Below are positions 18,485 through 28,484 of a stretch of 64,000 nt of DNA, piece by piece. The notes under the pieces were generated by a model. It saw only the letters and a program-made list of their open reading frames with translations, was not told the DNA's origin and ran no database searches. Both the position numbers and the translations under genes were made by a program. The stretch's first letter is position 1; the number at the start of each line of letters is the position of its first letter. Source of the DNA: Nitrobacter sp963807355 (lineage in GTDB: Bacteria > Pseudomonadota > Alphaproteobacteria > Rhizobiales > Xanthobacteraceae); NCBI GenBank assembly GCA_963807355.1, contig CAWEBX010000022.1, positions 1 through 64,000 on the forward strand. The letters are read 5' to 3'.

Positions 18485-20081
18485 ATGTTTCGCTGCGGCA
18501 AGGCCCTGATCGCGCTCGCATTGCTAATGGCGGATCCTATCGCCATCTCGGCCCAAACGGCCGATAATCCGCCGGGTCCAAACGGTACGCCACAGCAAGC
18601 CACCAAATCTGTGCCCGATGCAGAGCTGTTGAAACCTGAGCAACTCGAGGCGCTGGCTGCCCCGATTGCGCTCTATCCCGATGAACTGCTGGCGAATGTA
18701 CTGGCGGCATCAACCTATCCGCTGGAGGTCGTGCAGGCCGATCGCTGGCTCAAGGAACGCAAAACCCTGAAAGGTGATGCGTTGAAGAAGGAGGTTGAAA
18801 AGCAATCGTGGGACAACAGCGTCAAAGCGCTTTCAAGCACTCCAGATGTCATTTCAATGATGAGCGACAAGATCGACTGGACCAAGAGTCTCGGCGATGC
18901 CGTTCTCGCGCAGCAAGCCGATGTCATGGATGCAATCCAGCGCCTTCGCTCCAAAGCCTATGACAACAAGAAGCTGGTTACCAACAAGCAGCAAAAGGTG
19001 AGCGTTCAAGCGCAGGAAAGCAAGCAGGCGATTGTCATCGAGTCGACCAGCCCCAATACGATGTACGTGCCGTACTACGATCCCGCCGCGGTTTACGGAA
19101 CTTGGCCCTATGCAGCGTATCCACCCTATTACTTCGGGTATCCGTCCTACATCGGTGCGGGAGTGATCGCGACGGGGCTCGCGTTCGGTGCAGGCTGGGC
19201 TATCGGACGCTGGGGTAACTACTGGGGTGGCGGATTCAATTGGGGTAACCGCAATCTCTACGTCAACCACTACAATCGGATAAATAACGTCGGAAACAGC
19301 TGGCAGCACAATTCGGCGCATCGTCAGGGTGTGCGGTACAATAACGCGAATGTTCAGCAGCGCTTCGGCAACAACAATCTGAGGGCCGGCGCATCGAACC
19401 GCATGGATTTTCGGGGCCGCGGTGGGCAGCAGGTGCTTCGTCCAGGGCAGGATCGACCTGGCGGCGGAGATCGTGCAGGCGACCGTGCGGCCTCACGCGA
19501 CCGGCCGGGCGGCGATCGTGGAAATCGACCGGGCGCAGCGGATCGCGCCAGGGGCGGTGGCGACCGTGCCAAAGCAGGTAACAGGGCTGCCAACCGAGCT
19601 GGCGGCGCGGCGCGCGGTGGCGGCAATCGTGGCGGTGCCATGAACATATCGTCGGGCAGGGCTGCTTCCGCGGCTTCTGCTCGCGGTCATGCAAGCCTCG
19701 GCGGGCGAGGAGGAGGTGCTGCCAGCTTCGCCGGACGTGGCGGTGGCGGCTTCCGTGGCGGCGGCGGTTCCGTGGCGGCGGTGGTGGTTCCGTGGCGGCG
19801 GTGGACGGCGGTCCGATGTCCAACTGAAACATCACCTCGTACTGCTGGGTTATCTTGCCAACGGCCTTGGTTACTACCGCTTCAGCTATCTCGGTAGCAG
19901 CAAGTCATATGTTGGCGTGATCGCGCAGGAAGTGCAGAATCTGATGCCGCAAGCCGTGACCCGTGGTAGCGACGGTTACCTCAGAGTCTACTATGAGAAG
20001 CTTGGATTGAAGCTGCGAACCTACAGCGACTGGCTTGCTGGGGGCGTAAAAATTCCTGCGCTGCGGGAGGTGTCGCCATGA
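18485..20081 (+). pseudogene. DUF3300 exported protein with C-terminal S74-like tail domain, one frameshift
   Basis: After a signal peptide (LIALALLMADPIAISAQ) comes the DUF3300 block: LEALAAPIALYPDELLANVL, VVQADRWLKE and MYVPYYDPAAVYGTWPYA. A long low-complexity region rich in Gly, Arg and Asp (about residues 290-440) follows. Frame 2 is lost at about 19795 inside repeated GGC/GTG triplets. Frame 3 then carries a C-terminal domain (DVQLKHHLVLLGYLANGLGY, then YVGVIAQEVQNLMP and DGYLRVYYEKLGL) like the peptidase S74/tail-fibre chaperone domain. The final TGA overlaps the next gene's ATG, supporting the joined frame. GAGGAGAGG precedes ATG 18485. The likely location is periplasm or envelope; function is unknown. 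Confidence 0.78.
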
Positions 20082-21022
20082 TCGCATCAATGTGGATGTT
20101 CCGCGCCGCCTCGACGAGCGCGGTGGCAATCGTAGCGGTCGCGCTGTCGATCGGTGTGGGTCAGGCTCAGCAGGCTTTTTCTTCGCCGGATGATGCGGCG
20201 GCGGGATTGGCAGCGGCGGTCAAGACCGGCACGACAAGCGCCATTCTGAAAGTCCTTGGAAGCCGTGCCGAAGACGTCGTCGAATCCGGCGATAGCGTTG
20301 CTGACAAAGAGACACGTGAGCGTTTTCTTTCCGCTTACGATGCCAAGCACTCGATCAAGACTGAGGGAAACAAGAAAGCCACGCTCATTTTGGGCGCCGA
20401 CGAATTTCCGTTTCCAATTCCACTTGTCAACAGCAAGAGCGGCTGGGAATTCGACACCTCCGCTGGACGTCTTGAGATTCTTTATCGCCGCATTGGGCGC
20501 AATGAGTTGGATGCGATTCAGGCCTCTCTCGCCTTCGTGGATGCCCAGAACGAATATGCCGAGAAGGATCGTACAGGCGAAGGTGTTGGCGTTTACGCGC
20601 AACGCATTGTCAGTACCCCAGGCAAGAAGGATGGACTTTTCTGGCGCGACGATGGCGATCCAAGCCCGCTTGGTGAGTTGGCGGCGCGAGCATCATCGGA
20701 GGGCTATAAGGTTGATGGGCAAGGCGCCCCGTATCACGGTTACGTCTTTCGAATATTGAGGGGGCAAGGGCCAGATGCACCGGGAGGCGCACTTGACTAC
20801 GTCGTCAAGCGCAAGATGATCGGTGGTTTCGCGCTGATTGCCTATCCTGCCGAATACGGAAACTCTGGTGTCATGACCTTCATGGTCAATCATGCCGGCA
20901 CTGTCTATCAAAAGGATCTTGGTAAGAACACGGAAGTAATCGCCAATCGCATCAGTTTGTTCGATCCCGATCAGACCTGGAAGAGGGTGGAATTCGGCGA
21001 AGCCTTGAAGGTGGGTATTTAA
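20078..21022 (+). CDS. DUF2950 family exported protein
   Basis: This intact 314-residue protein has a signal peptide (VAIVAVALSIGVGQAQQ). The DUF2950 pattern follows: FSSPDDAAAGLAAAVKTGTT, a GADEFPFPIPLV block, NELDAIQASLAFVDAQNEYA and HGYVFRILRGQGPDAPGGAL. It ends with MTFMVNHAGTVYQKDLG and a DPDQTWKRV segment. Its ATG overlaps the stop of the DUF3300 gene (ATGA), so the two are translationally coupled and probably act together in the envelope. Both follow the FixK-type box at 18416. Confidence 0.88.
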   Translation: MIASMWMFRAASTSAVAIVAVALSIGVGQAQQAFSSPDDAAAGLAAAVKTGTTSAILKVLGSRAEDVVESGDSVADKETRERFLSAYDAKHSIKTEGNKKATLILGADEFPFPIPLVNSKSGWEFDTSAGRLEILYRRIGRNELDAIQASLAFVDAQNEYAEKDRTGEGVGVYAQRIVSTPGKKDGLFWRDDGDPSPLGELAARASSEGYKVDGQGAPYHGYVFRILRGQGPDAPGGALDYVVKRKMIGGFALIAYPAEYGNSGVMTFMVNHAGTVYQKDLGKNTEVIANRISLFDPDQTWKRVEFGEALKVGI

Positions 21023-21917
21023 CAACCATACCCAGCGCAACACAGGCCTTGGCGGCCTTGGCAATTGGTGCCGCTTCAGTTCCAGCGGCATGAATCTCGG
21101 CAATGATGAGTTTGATTGCCGGTTCGATGCTGCCGCTTCCATCGGGCTTCCCGTAAAAGTTGGCCCCCTACCGCTCGGATGCCGCGTAAAGTCGAGCGGA
21201 TACTGGATCATCTTGTGGCGAAGATCGAGGGCGCTTGATCACAATGTGATTGCAGGGGTCACCCCCGGAATTGATGCTGAGACTGAAAATCCAGCAACAG
21301 CCAATTTGAGAGAGGCTCTGATCGACGAAGTCACGAATGTCTCCATCTTTAAAACTTGATCAGAAAATACACCTCGGATCCCGTCAGGGTGACACGCTGC
21401 GACCGCGACGAATTCTCCTCAAACTAGCCGCGCGACCTAATAGTTTGGCAAACGATTAAATGATGCCTTAGCTATCTGGTGTTGCCTCTACTCGTCGCGA
21501 TGCGTGAGAAGAGAATTTTCTCTGTCAAAATCTGGACGGCGCCGAGTGTGAATCTCAGCGCGCAGGTCTCGTCTGAGTTTCTGAAGAGTCGTCGACGAGC
21601 TTACAGGGCTTCTGAGTAGGGCCGGACGAACTGATGGTCTTCACAACAACATTTTCGAGTAGGTTCAAGATGGCGATGTGACCCGCGAGCGGATCGGCGC
21701 GGTACAAACCGCATGACGTCTTCGTATTTAGAACTACACTAATTCAAAATTATCGGTACGCAGAAATGCCTGTGCGGCAGGCATAAATGCAACATTTTGG
21801 ATTTAAGCTGCATGTTTATAGATACTCTAATCGTTGATCGGTCGACAGCGCAAATTGCAATGCTAGTGAAACATGCAGAGGCTCCGGATAAACGGGCGAG
21901 ATGTTGGGCCGGTCACG
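21023..21917. other. Long intergenic region before the siderophore receptor
   Basis: No gene is supported here. A weak plus-strand frame at 21090-21359 has no family resemblance. Near 21725 a TTTAGAA half-site, 15-20 bases from AATTC, recalls half of the Irr/ICE iron-control motif, but the second half does not match. Iron control of the downstream receptor is expected from its role, not shown. Confidence 0.4.
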
Positions 21918-24258
21918 ATGCTGTTAGCGAATTTGATGCTGAGAGTGAATTTAAGATCCGTATGTCTGGGAACGGTCAGTATCGTCGCACTGTTGATCGG
22001 TTTGCCGGATGAGGGCCTTGCGCAGTCCGAACTGCCGCCGGTCACGGTCGTCGCGCCGCAGCAGCGGCCGGTGCATCGGGCGAAAACTGCTCGGCATACG
22101 GCACGCTCTGCGCAAACGAGACGCACGGTCGCTGCGCCTGCACAGCGTCAGGTGGTTGTCCCGCAGAACAATGCCGGCGCCGGCATCGAACGCGCAAGGG
22201 GGCATGTGGACGGTTACCTTGCGAATCTCAGCGCGACTGCGACCAAGACCGATACGCCGATCCTGGTGACACCGCAGTCGATATCGGTGGTCACGCAGGA
22301 CCAGATCACCGCACAGGGCGTACAGAGCGTCAACGATGCCTTGCGCTACACGCCCGGCGTCTCGCTTCAGAGTTTTGGCGCTAACACCTTCTTTGACTCC
22401 CTAAAGCTGCGCGGCTTCGACGCGCCGCGCTATCTCGACGGGTTGCGCTTGCCGAACGATTCAACGACGTTTGCCGTGCCGCGAATCGAGACTTATGGGC
22501 TCGAGCGACTGGAGGTGCTGAAAGGGCCGTCGTCGGGGCTCTACGGTCAGTCCAATCCCGGCGGTCTTATCAACATGGTCAGTAAAAGGCCGACGGAAAC
22601 GCCGCATTACGATGTCTTAGGCACTTTCGGTTCGTTCGGTCGCTTGCAGGGGGCGTTCGATATCGGCGGTCCTGCCGATCAGAACGGTGAGTTCCTCTAT
22701 CGGCTCGTCGGTCTTGCTCGCGATTCCAACACGCAGACCGACTTCATGACCGACAACAAGATATTCTTTGCGCCAAGCCTGACATGGCGGCCGACCGCGG
22801 ACACCAGCTTCACGATCCTGTCGCAGTATTCGAAGATCGACAACAAGGGCTATCAACAATACGTGCCGGGGCAGGTGTCGTTCCTGCCGAACCCCAACGG
22901 TCACGTCCCCTACAGCCGCTATATCGGCGAGCCAGGCCCGGACGGCTTCAAGCTGGAGCAGTGGTCGGTCGGCTACGAATTCGTGCACCGTTTCGACAAC
23001 AACCTGCAATTAAGGCAGAACTTCCGATACTTCAACGTCGACAACAACCTTGCCTCGACCCGCAGCGAAGGAATGCTGAGCGACCGACTTGTCGCGCGCA
23101 CCTATAACTACGTCTTAGCTAGTGCGAGCAACTACACGCTCGACAACCAGTTGCAGGCGGATTTCAGAACCGGCGACCTGGTACACAAGGTTCTGGCTGG
23201 GTTCGACTACTTCAATCTGTCGGCAAACACCGACTACCGTAGCGCTGGGATCGCGCCGATCGACGCCTATGCCCCGGTCTATGGTGCGGCAGTTCCGTCG
23301 TTTGCCTCACTGTCGCCATTCATCCTGCGCTCTGACAGCCAGAGTCTAGGCCGGTCTCTATTTGCAGGACCAGATCAAGTGGGATCGCTGGACCCTCGCG
23401 CTCAGCGGTCGTCAGGACTGGGTTAGCACCGGCTTCACCAGCAAAGCGTTCTTTCCGCCGGCGGGTACCTACACGTCCTTCAATTCCGCGCAGACCGGCC
23501 GCGTCGGCCTGAACTATCTGTTCGATATCGGGCTGGCCCCCTACGTCAGCTATTCGACCTCGTTCACGCCGAACCTCGGCGCGGATCGCTTCGGCAATGT
23601 ATTCAGGCCGACCACGGGCGAGGGCAAAGAGATCGGCGTCAAGTTCAAGCCGAACGACATGAACCTCATGCTGACAGCTGCCCTGTTCGATATCAACGAG
23701 AACAACATCCTAACCGGTGACCCCGTCAATCCCTTTTTCAGCATCCAGACCGATGCGGCGCGGGTGCGCGGATTCGAGTTCGAGGCGCGGGGCAACGTGA
23801 CCCGGGAATTTGAGGTGATCGCGGGGTACAGCCACATCGATCCTCGGGTGACCAAAAGCCTTGCAGGCAATGCCGGCAGGTATTTGCAGGGCACGGCGCT
23901 CGATCAGGCATCGCTCTGGGCCAAATACACTTGGTACAACGGGCCGCTGGCCGGATTTGGCGTCGGCGCGGGCGTGCGCTATGTTGGCGATAGCTATGGC
24001 GATGCCCGGAACACCTTCGTCATTCCGCCCTACACCCTGTTCGATGCAACCGTGAGCTACGATCTCGCTTATCTGCGACCGGATATGAGGGGCTGGAAAA
24101 TGCAGGTCAACGCAACTAATCTCGCGGATCGTTTCTATGTCAAGTCTTGCCTGACTGGACTGCCGTATTGCGCAATGGGCACGAGCCGCACCGTGCTTGG
24201 CACCCTGAGGTATAGCTGGAATGCGGATGACCCGCATCCCGCGCTGATCTCGAAGTGA
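21918..24258 (+). pseudogene. TonB-dependent siderophore receptor, one frameshift
   Basis: This is an outer-membrane beta-barrel for ferric-siderophore uptake of the FhuA/FoxA class. A signal peptide (CLGTVSIVALLIGLPDEGLA) is followed by a long basic linker. The plug has TPQSISVVTQDQI, DALRYTPGVSLQSFG, LERLEVLKGPSSGLYGQSNP and GGLINMVSKRP. Barrel strands run to 23350, where one indel moves the reading to the next frame (LQDQIKWDRWTLALSGRQDW). The ending NLADRFYVKSCLTGLPYC with a final LGTLRYSW strand is typical. The joined length is about 780 residues. It precedes a PepSY gene by 12 bases, a common siderophore-uptake arrangement. Confidence 0.85.
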
Positions 24259-24270
24259 GTGAGCTAAAGG

Positions 24271-25412
24271 ATGACACCAAGAGCCTTGCGCAAATGGAGC
24301 TGGACCCACAAGTGGTCCAGCATCATCTGCACCTTGTTCATGCTGATGCTGTGCATCACCGGCCTACCGTTGATCTTCCACGAACAGATTGACGAGCTGC
24401 TGCATGGCCAGGTCGAGGCGGCCGTCGTCCCCCAAGGCACGCTGCCGGCGAGTCTCGATCGGTGGTGGTGGCGATGCCCGGGCAGGTGCCGCATTTCCTG
24501 ATCTGGGATCGCGACGACCCGAACGCGATGCTGGTCAGTGTCGGCAAGAGCATCGATGCCGATCCGGCCGACAACCGTATCGTCCGGGTCGATGCCCACA
24601 CCGGCGCCTATCTCGACGCGCCTGACGTCACCGGGCGCTTTACGTTCATTATGCTCAAGCTGCACACCGATATGTTCGCCGGCCTGCCCGGGAAGCTGTT
24701 TCTCGGGCTAATGGGGATTCTGTTCTGCGTTGCAATTATATCAGGTGTCGTCGTCTACGCGCCGTCGATGCGCAAGCAGAGGTTCGGCGTTTATCGTTCT
24801 GAGCGCCCGCGCGTTGTGCGCTGGCTCGATCTGCATAACCTCGCGGGCATCCTGCTGGTGATGTGGACGCTAGTTGTGGGATTCACCGGCGTCATCAACA
24901 CCTGGGCCGACCTCGTGCTCAAGATGTGGCAGTATGGCCAGCTCGCCGAGATGACGGCGCAATATCGCGACCGCACTTTGCCCGCGCACCCGACCCCGGT
25001 TCAGGCGGCGACGGATGTGGCTGCGAAGGCCGTGCCCGGCATGATGCCGTCGTTCATCGCGTTTCCCGGCACGATTTTCTCAAGCAAGAGCCACTATACG
25101 GTATTCATGCGCGGCGATACGCCGCTGACCTCACGGCTGCTCAAGCCGGCGCTGATCGATGCAGAGACCGGCAAGCTCACCGACAGCCGCGATATGCCCT
25201 GGTACGTCACTGCACTGTTCATCTCGCAGCCGCTGCATTTCGGCGACTATGGCGGGATGCCGCTAAAGATCATCTGGGCGCTGCTGGATGTCATGACCAT
25301 TATCATCCTCGGAACGGGCGTCTATCTCTGGCTGCGGCGGCGCAAGCCTAGCGAGAGCAGCGTGCGCGAACCCGCAGGCGCCGCCTTCAAGCGGCCGATG
25401 TTGTCGCCATGA
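24271..25412 (+). pseudogene. PepSY-associated transmembrane protein (ferric-siderophore reductase-like), one frameshift
   Basis: The protein has four transmembrane helices with periplasmic PepSY segments, the pattern of proteins encoded beside TonB receptors and proposed to help iron release. The first helix reads WSSIICTLFMLMLCITGLPL. The frame breaks near 24465, where one lost G would give LDRVVVVAMPGQVPHFLIWD. Then come LHTDMFAGLPGKLFLGLMG, a WLDLHNLAGILLVMWTLVVG helix with conserved His, QPLHFGDYGGMPLKIIWALL and a last helix. Joined length is about 380 residues. Its TGA overlaps the ATG of the next small gene. Confidence 0.8.
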
Positions 25413-25598
25413 TGCCAGCACGTACCCGACATCGGACCCTTCGCGAGATTTTTGCATGGCCGGCCATCATCGCCGTGCCTGAGTACGGTTGGATTGATGT
25501 CAGCGTTACTTGGCGATGGCATCTGGGACGGCGTTTCGTGGATCGTTCTGGCCGTTCCTGTGGCGCTGTATTGCGGCTTCTTCCAGCGCGGAACGTAG
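25409..25598 (+). pseudogene. Small membrane protein coupled to the PepSY gene, one frameshift
   Basis: ATG 25409 overlaps the PepSY stop (ATGA). The product starts MMPARTRHRTLREIFAWPAI. With one base removed near 25480 it continues as STVGLMSALLGDGIWDGVSW and IVLAVPVALYCGFFQRG with stop TAG at 25596. That gives a 62-residue protein with two membrane helices, as seen at the end of many TonB receptor-PepSY operons. Function unknown. Confidence 0.55.
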
Positions 25599-25754
25599 GC
25601 GGTCGCGCGGCGTGTGTAATAGGAGGACGGCCCAGGCGCATCTTCGGCCGGCCGCACTTGGCGCTCGGCTTCACGCCTCGACTGCGGCCGGGCTTCCACT
25701 TACTGCCCACATGGACTAAGAGACCGCGATACTTCTTTCGCGCAAAAAGATCGC

Positions 25755-27377
25755 ATGATCCGTCTCGACAACGTCAGCAAGCAAGCTGGCCACCAGATCC
25801 TTTTCATCGAAGCCTCGGCGGCGCTCAACAAGGGCGAGAAAATCGGCCTCGTCGGTCCGAACGGGGCCGGCAAGACCACGCTGTTCCGGATGATCACAGG
25901 CCAGGAACTGCCCGACGAAGGGCAGGTCTCGATCGATCGCGGCATCAGCATCGGTTATTTCAGCCAAGACGTCGGCGAGATGTCCGGCCGCAGTGCCGTA
26001 ACGGAGGTGATGGATGGAGCGGGACCCGTCAGCGTGGTCGCCGCCGAACTCCGCAAACTCGAGGCCGCGATGGCCGCCCTGGATAGCGCCGACGAGATGG
26101 AGACGATCATCGCGCGCTATGGAGAGGTGCAGCATCGTTTCGAGGAGCTCGACGGCTATGCACTTGATGGCCGAGCGCGCGAGGCGCTCTCAGGCCTGGG
26201 GTTTAGCCAGGAGATGATGGAGGGCGATGTCGGCGCGCTCTCTGGAGGCTGGAAAATGCGCGTGGCGCTGGCGCGTATCCTTCTGATGCGCCCCGATGTC
26301 ATGCTGCTGGACGAGCCGAGCAACCATCTCGATCTCGAAAGCCTGATCTGGCTTGAACGCTTCCTCCGAGATTATGAAGGCACGCTGTTGATGACTTCGC
26401 ACGATCGCGAGTTTCTCAACCGCGTGATCGCCAAGGTCGTCGAGATCGACTTCTGGTTCGCTGACGACTTATTCGGGCAACTACGAGTTCTATGAGCAGC
26501 AGCGTGCACTGAACCAGAAGCAGCAGCAGGCCCAGTTCGAGCGCCAGCAGGCCATGCTCGCCAAGGAGATTAAGTTCATCGAGCGCTTCAAGGCGCGTGC
26601 CTCGCACGCTGCGCAGGTCCAAAGCCGGGTGAAGAAGCTCGACAAGATCGAGCGGGTGGAGCCGCCCCGGCGCCGCCAGACGATCGCATTCGATTTTCCG
26701 CCAGCGCCGCGCTCCGGCGAGGATGTTGTCGCCTTGAAGAACATCCACAAGGGGTATGGCGGCAAGCGGATCTATGGCGGGTTCGATTTCATGATCCGCC
26801 GGCGCGAGCGCTGGTGCGTGATGGGTGTCAACGGAGCCGGCAAGTCGACGCTGCTCAAGTTGGTAGCCGGCGCGAGCGAGCCCGACGCCGGCACGGTAGC
26901 CGTGGGGGAAGCGTCAAGATGGGCTATTTTGCCCAGCACGCCATGGATCTGCTCAATGGCGACCGCACGGTATTCCAGTCACTGGAAGATGCGTTTCCGA
27001 CCGCGGGGCAGGGTAGCCTTCGCGCGCTCGCCGGATGCTTCGGCTTTTCAGGCGACGACGTTGAGAAACGGTGCCGGGTTTTGTCGGGCGGAGAGAAAGC
27101 ACGGCTAGGGATGGCGAAGATGCTGTTCGATCCGCCGAATTTTCTGGTTCTAGATGAGCCGACCAACCATCTCGATCTTGCGACCAAGGAGATGCTGATC
27201 ACAGCACTGTCGGATTTCGAGGGCACTATGCTGTTCGTCTCGCACGACCGACATTTCCTCAGCGTCCTCTCCAATCGCGTGCTGGAACTGACGCCCGAGG
27301 GCATCCACCAGTATGGCGGTGGCTACACCGAATACGTCGCACGCACGGGCCAGGAAGCGCCGGGGCTGCGCAGCTAA
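25755..27377 (+). pseudogene. ABC-F family ATPase, two frameshifts
   Basis: ABC-F proteins are soluble twin-ATPase factors acting on ribosomes or in stress and antibiotic protection. First domain: Walker A GLVGPNGAGKTTLFRM, signature LSGGWKMRVALARIL and Walker B MLLDEPSNHLDLESL with switch His TSHDREF. A shift near 26460 precedes the linker (SGNYEFYEQQRALNQKQQQA). Second domain: GVNGAGKSTLLKLV, LSGGEKARLGMAKML and LVLDEPTNHLDLATKE. Another shift near 26910, where a run of six G appears as five, interrupts it. Joined length is about 540 residues, the normal size. No stop falls inside a motif, so sequencing error is a serious alternative. Confidence 0.85.
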
Positions 27378-27590
27378 ACGCGGCGGCCCGTTTCTTGACG
27401 CGAACCTGCCGCTCAACAGCATGGTGCCCCGGACTCTCCTTCAGCCAACACCGAGGAGTGCTTTGCAGCGGCCTACATTTCCTGCGGCGTCGGGCAAGTG
27501 CCGGACGGTCTCGATCCGACAAAAGCCACGCGGCTTGGTTTCTTCACCCTGGAGCGGAGAGACACGCTTCATTCTCGGGCTTGCTTTTGC

Positions 27591-27917
27591 CTAACGGAAG
27601 TCTCGACCCCTGCACGGCCAGTCTCGACCATGCACACGGCCAAGACCCAAATCATTCGCCAGCCACACGGGAATCGTTGTCTCCTGAGCCCCATATCGCA
27701 CGACCGGCACGACCGGTCCGCCACACGGATCTACTCGATCGTCCTCGGGTCGATATCGATATCGCGGAACGATATAGGAGTCCCAGTAGGGTTGCGGAGT
27801 TGGAGGCGTGACGATGATAACCCGCCTGGGCTTCGCATCGGCTTCGGTAATGAATGCCCCCGAGCAACACAGCAACAAAGCCGATACGAGAGCGAACGCG
27901 ACGGTCAGTATCTTCAT
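27591..27917 (-). CDS. Small exported hypothetical protein
   Basis: AGGAG precedes ATG 27917 and a signal peptide follows (MKILTVAFALVSALLLCCSG). The mature part is Pro/Tyr/Arg-rich (PPTPQPYWDSYIVPRYRYRP, then RYGAQETTIPVWLANDLG). The last 15 residues look unlike the rest, so the true end may be shifted. I do not recognise the family. The plus-strand interval 27378-27590 before it holds nothing I can support. Confidence 0.55.
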   Translation of the reverse strand: MKILTVAFALVSALLLCCSGAFITEADAKPRRVIIVTPPTPQPYWDSYIVPRYRYRPEDDRVDPCGGPVVPVVRYGAQETTIPVWLANDLGLGRVHGRDWPCRGRDFR

Positions 27918-28083
27918 CCTCGATCTCCTTTGCCGAGCACTGCCTCCAATCCGGCGAGCATATGCCTATGGTATCATTTGGCAATGACGGCAGTACCGCC
28001 CCGGCGGGGAAAACCGGAATATTGACACCCCAGTCGCAGTTTCGGGAAATTTGTCATTGGACAATAGCTACGGGAGCGCAGCC

Positions 28084-28428
28084 ATGACTTTTGAGGAGGC
28101 AATGAACTATGCGCTCATCTCTCCCCGGCACCGAGCGTTCGGCCAGCTATGGTCGACCTTGCGTCAAGGCGAATGGCAGCGGCTTTCTTTTTGTCGGGCA
28201 CGAGCCACAGGAACCCTTGCGCTGCATATGGAGATGACCACCAAGCAGATTGTTCCCCGAGACTTTTTTCCAGACGGCACACTATGCCGGCCATCCGACC
28301 GTGTTGGTTCGTTACGACGCATCGGATGACGATCTCATCCGTGAGATGATCGGCGGGCTGCAGACTGGGCGCGAGCTAAAGCGCCGCCCCGGCCCCGTAA
28401 GAAGCGGCGATTGTCGCGGAAGCTATGA
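28084..28428 (+). pseudogene. MmcQ/YjbR-family protein, three or four frameshifts
   Basis: Reading across three frames gives MTFEEAMNYALI, GTERSASYGRPCVKANGSGF, FALHMEMTTKQIVPETFFQT, HYAGHPTVLVRYDASDDDLI and a basic tail ending at TGA 28426-28428. This is the pattern of MmcQ/YjbR proteins, a small CyaY-like fold proposed to bind DNA, at the usual 115 residues. The shifts fall at an extra C in a C run near 28125, a lost T near 28217, an extra C near 28258 and a lost A near 28380, all in short homopolymers. GGGAG precedes the ATG. Confidence 0.6.
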
Positions 28429-28484
28429 AACCCGCTGCCGCAAGTTTTGGGAGCGAAGGCTCAATCGAGGGTCGCGAGGCGCCG

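Noticed and set aside
21720..21745. TTTAGAA followed by AATTC, like an Irr/ICE iron box
   Set aside because: Only one half-site fits the motif; the inverted half TTCTAA is absent.
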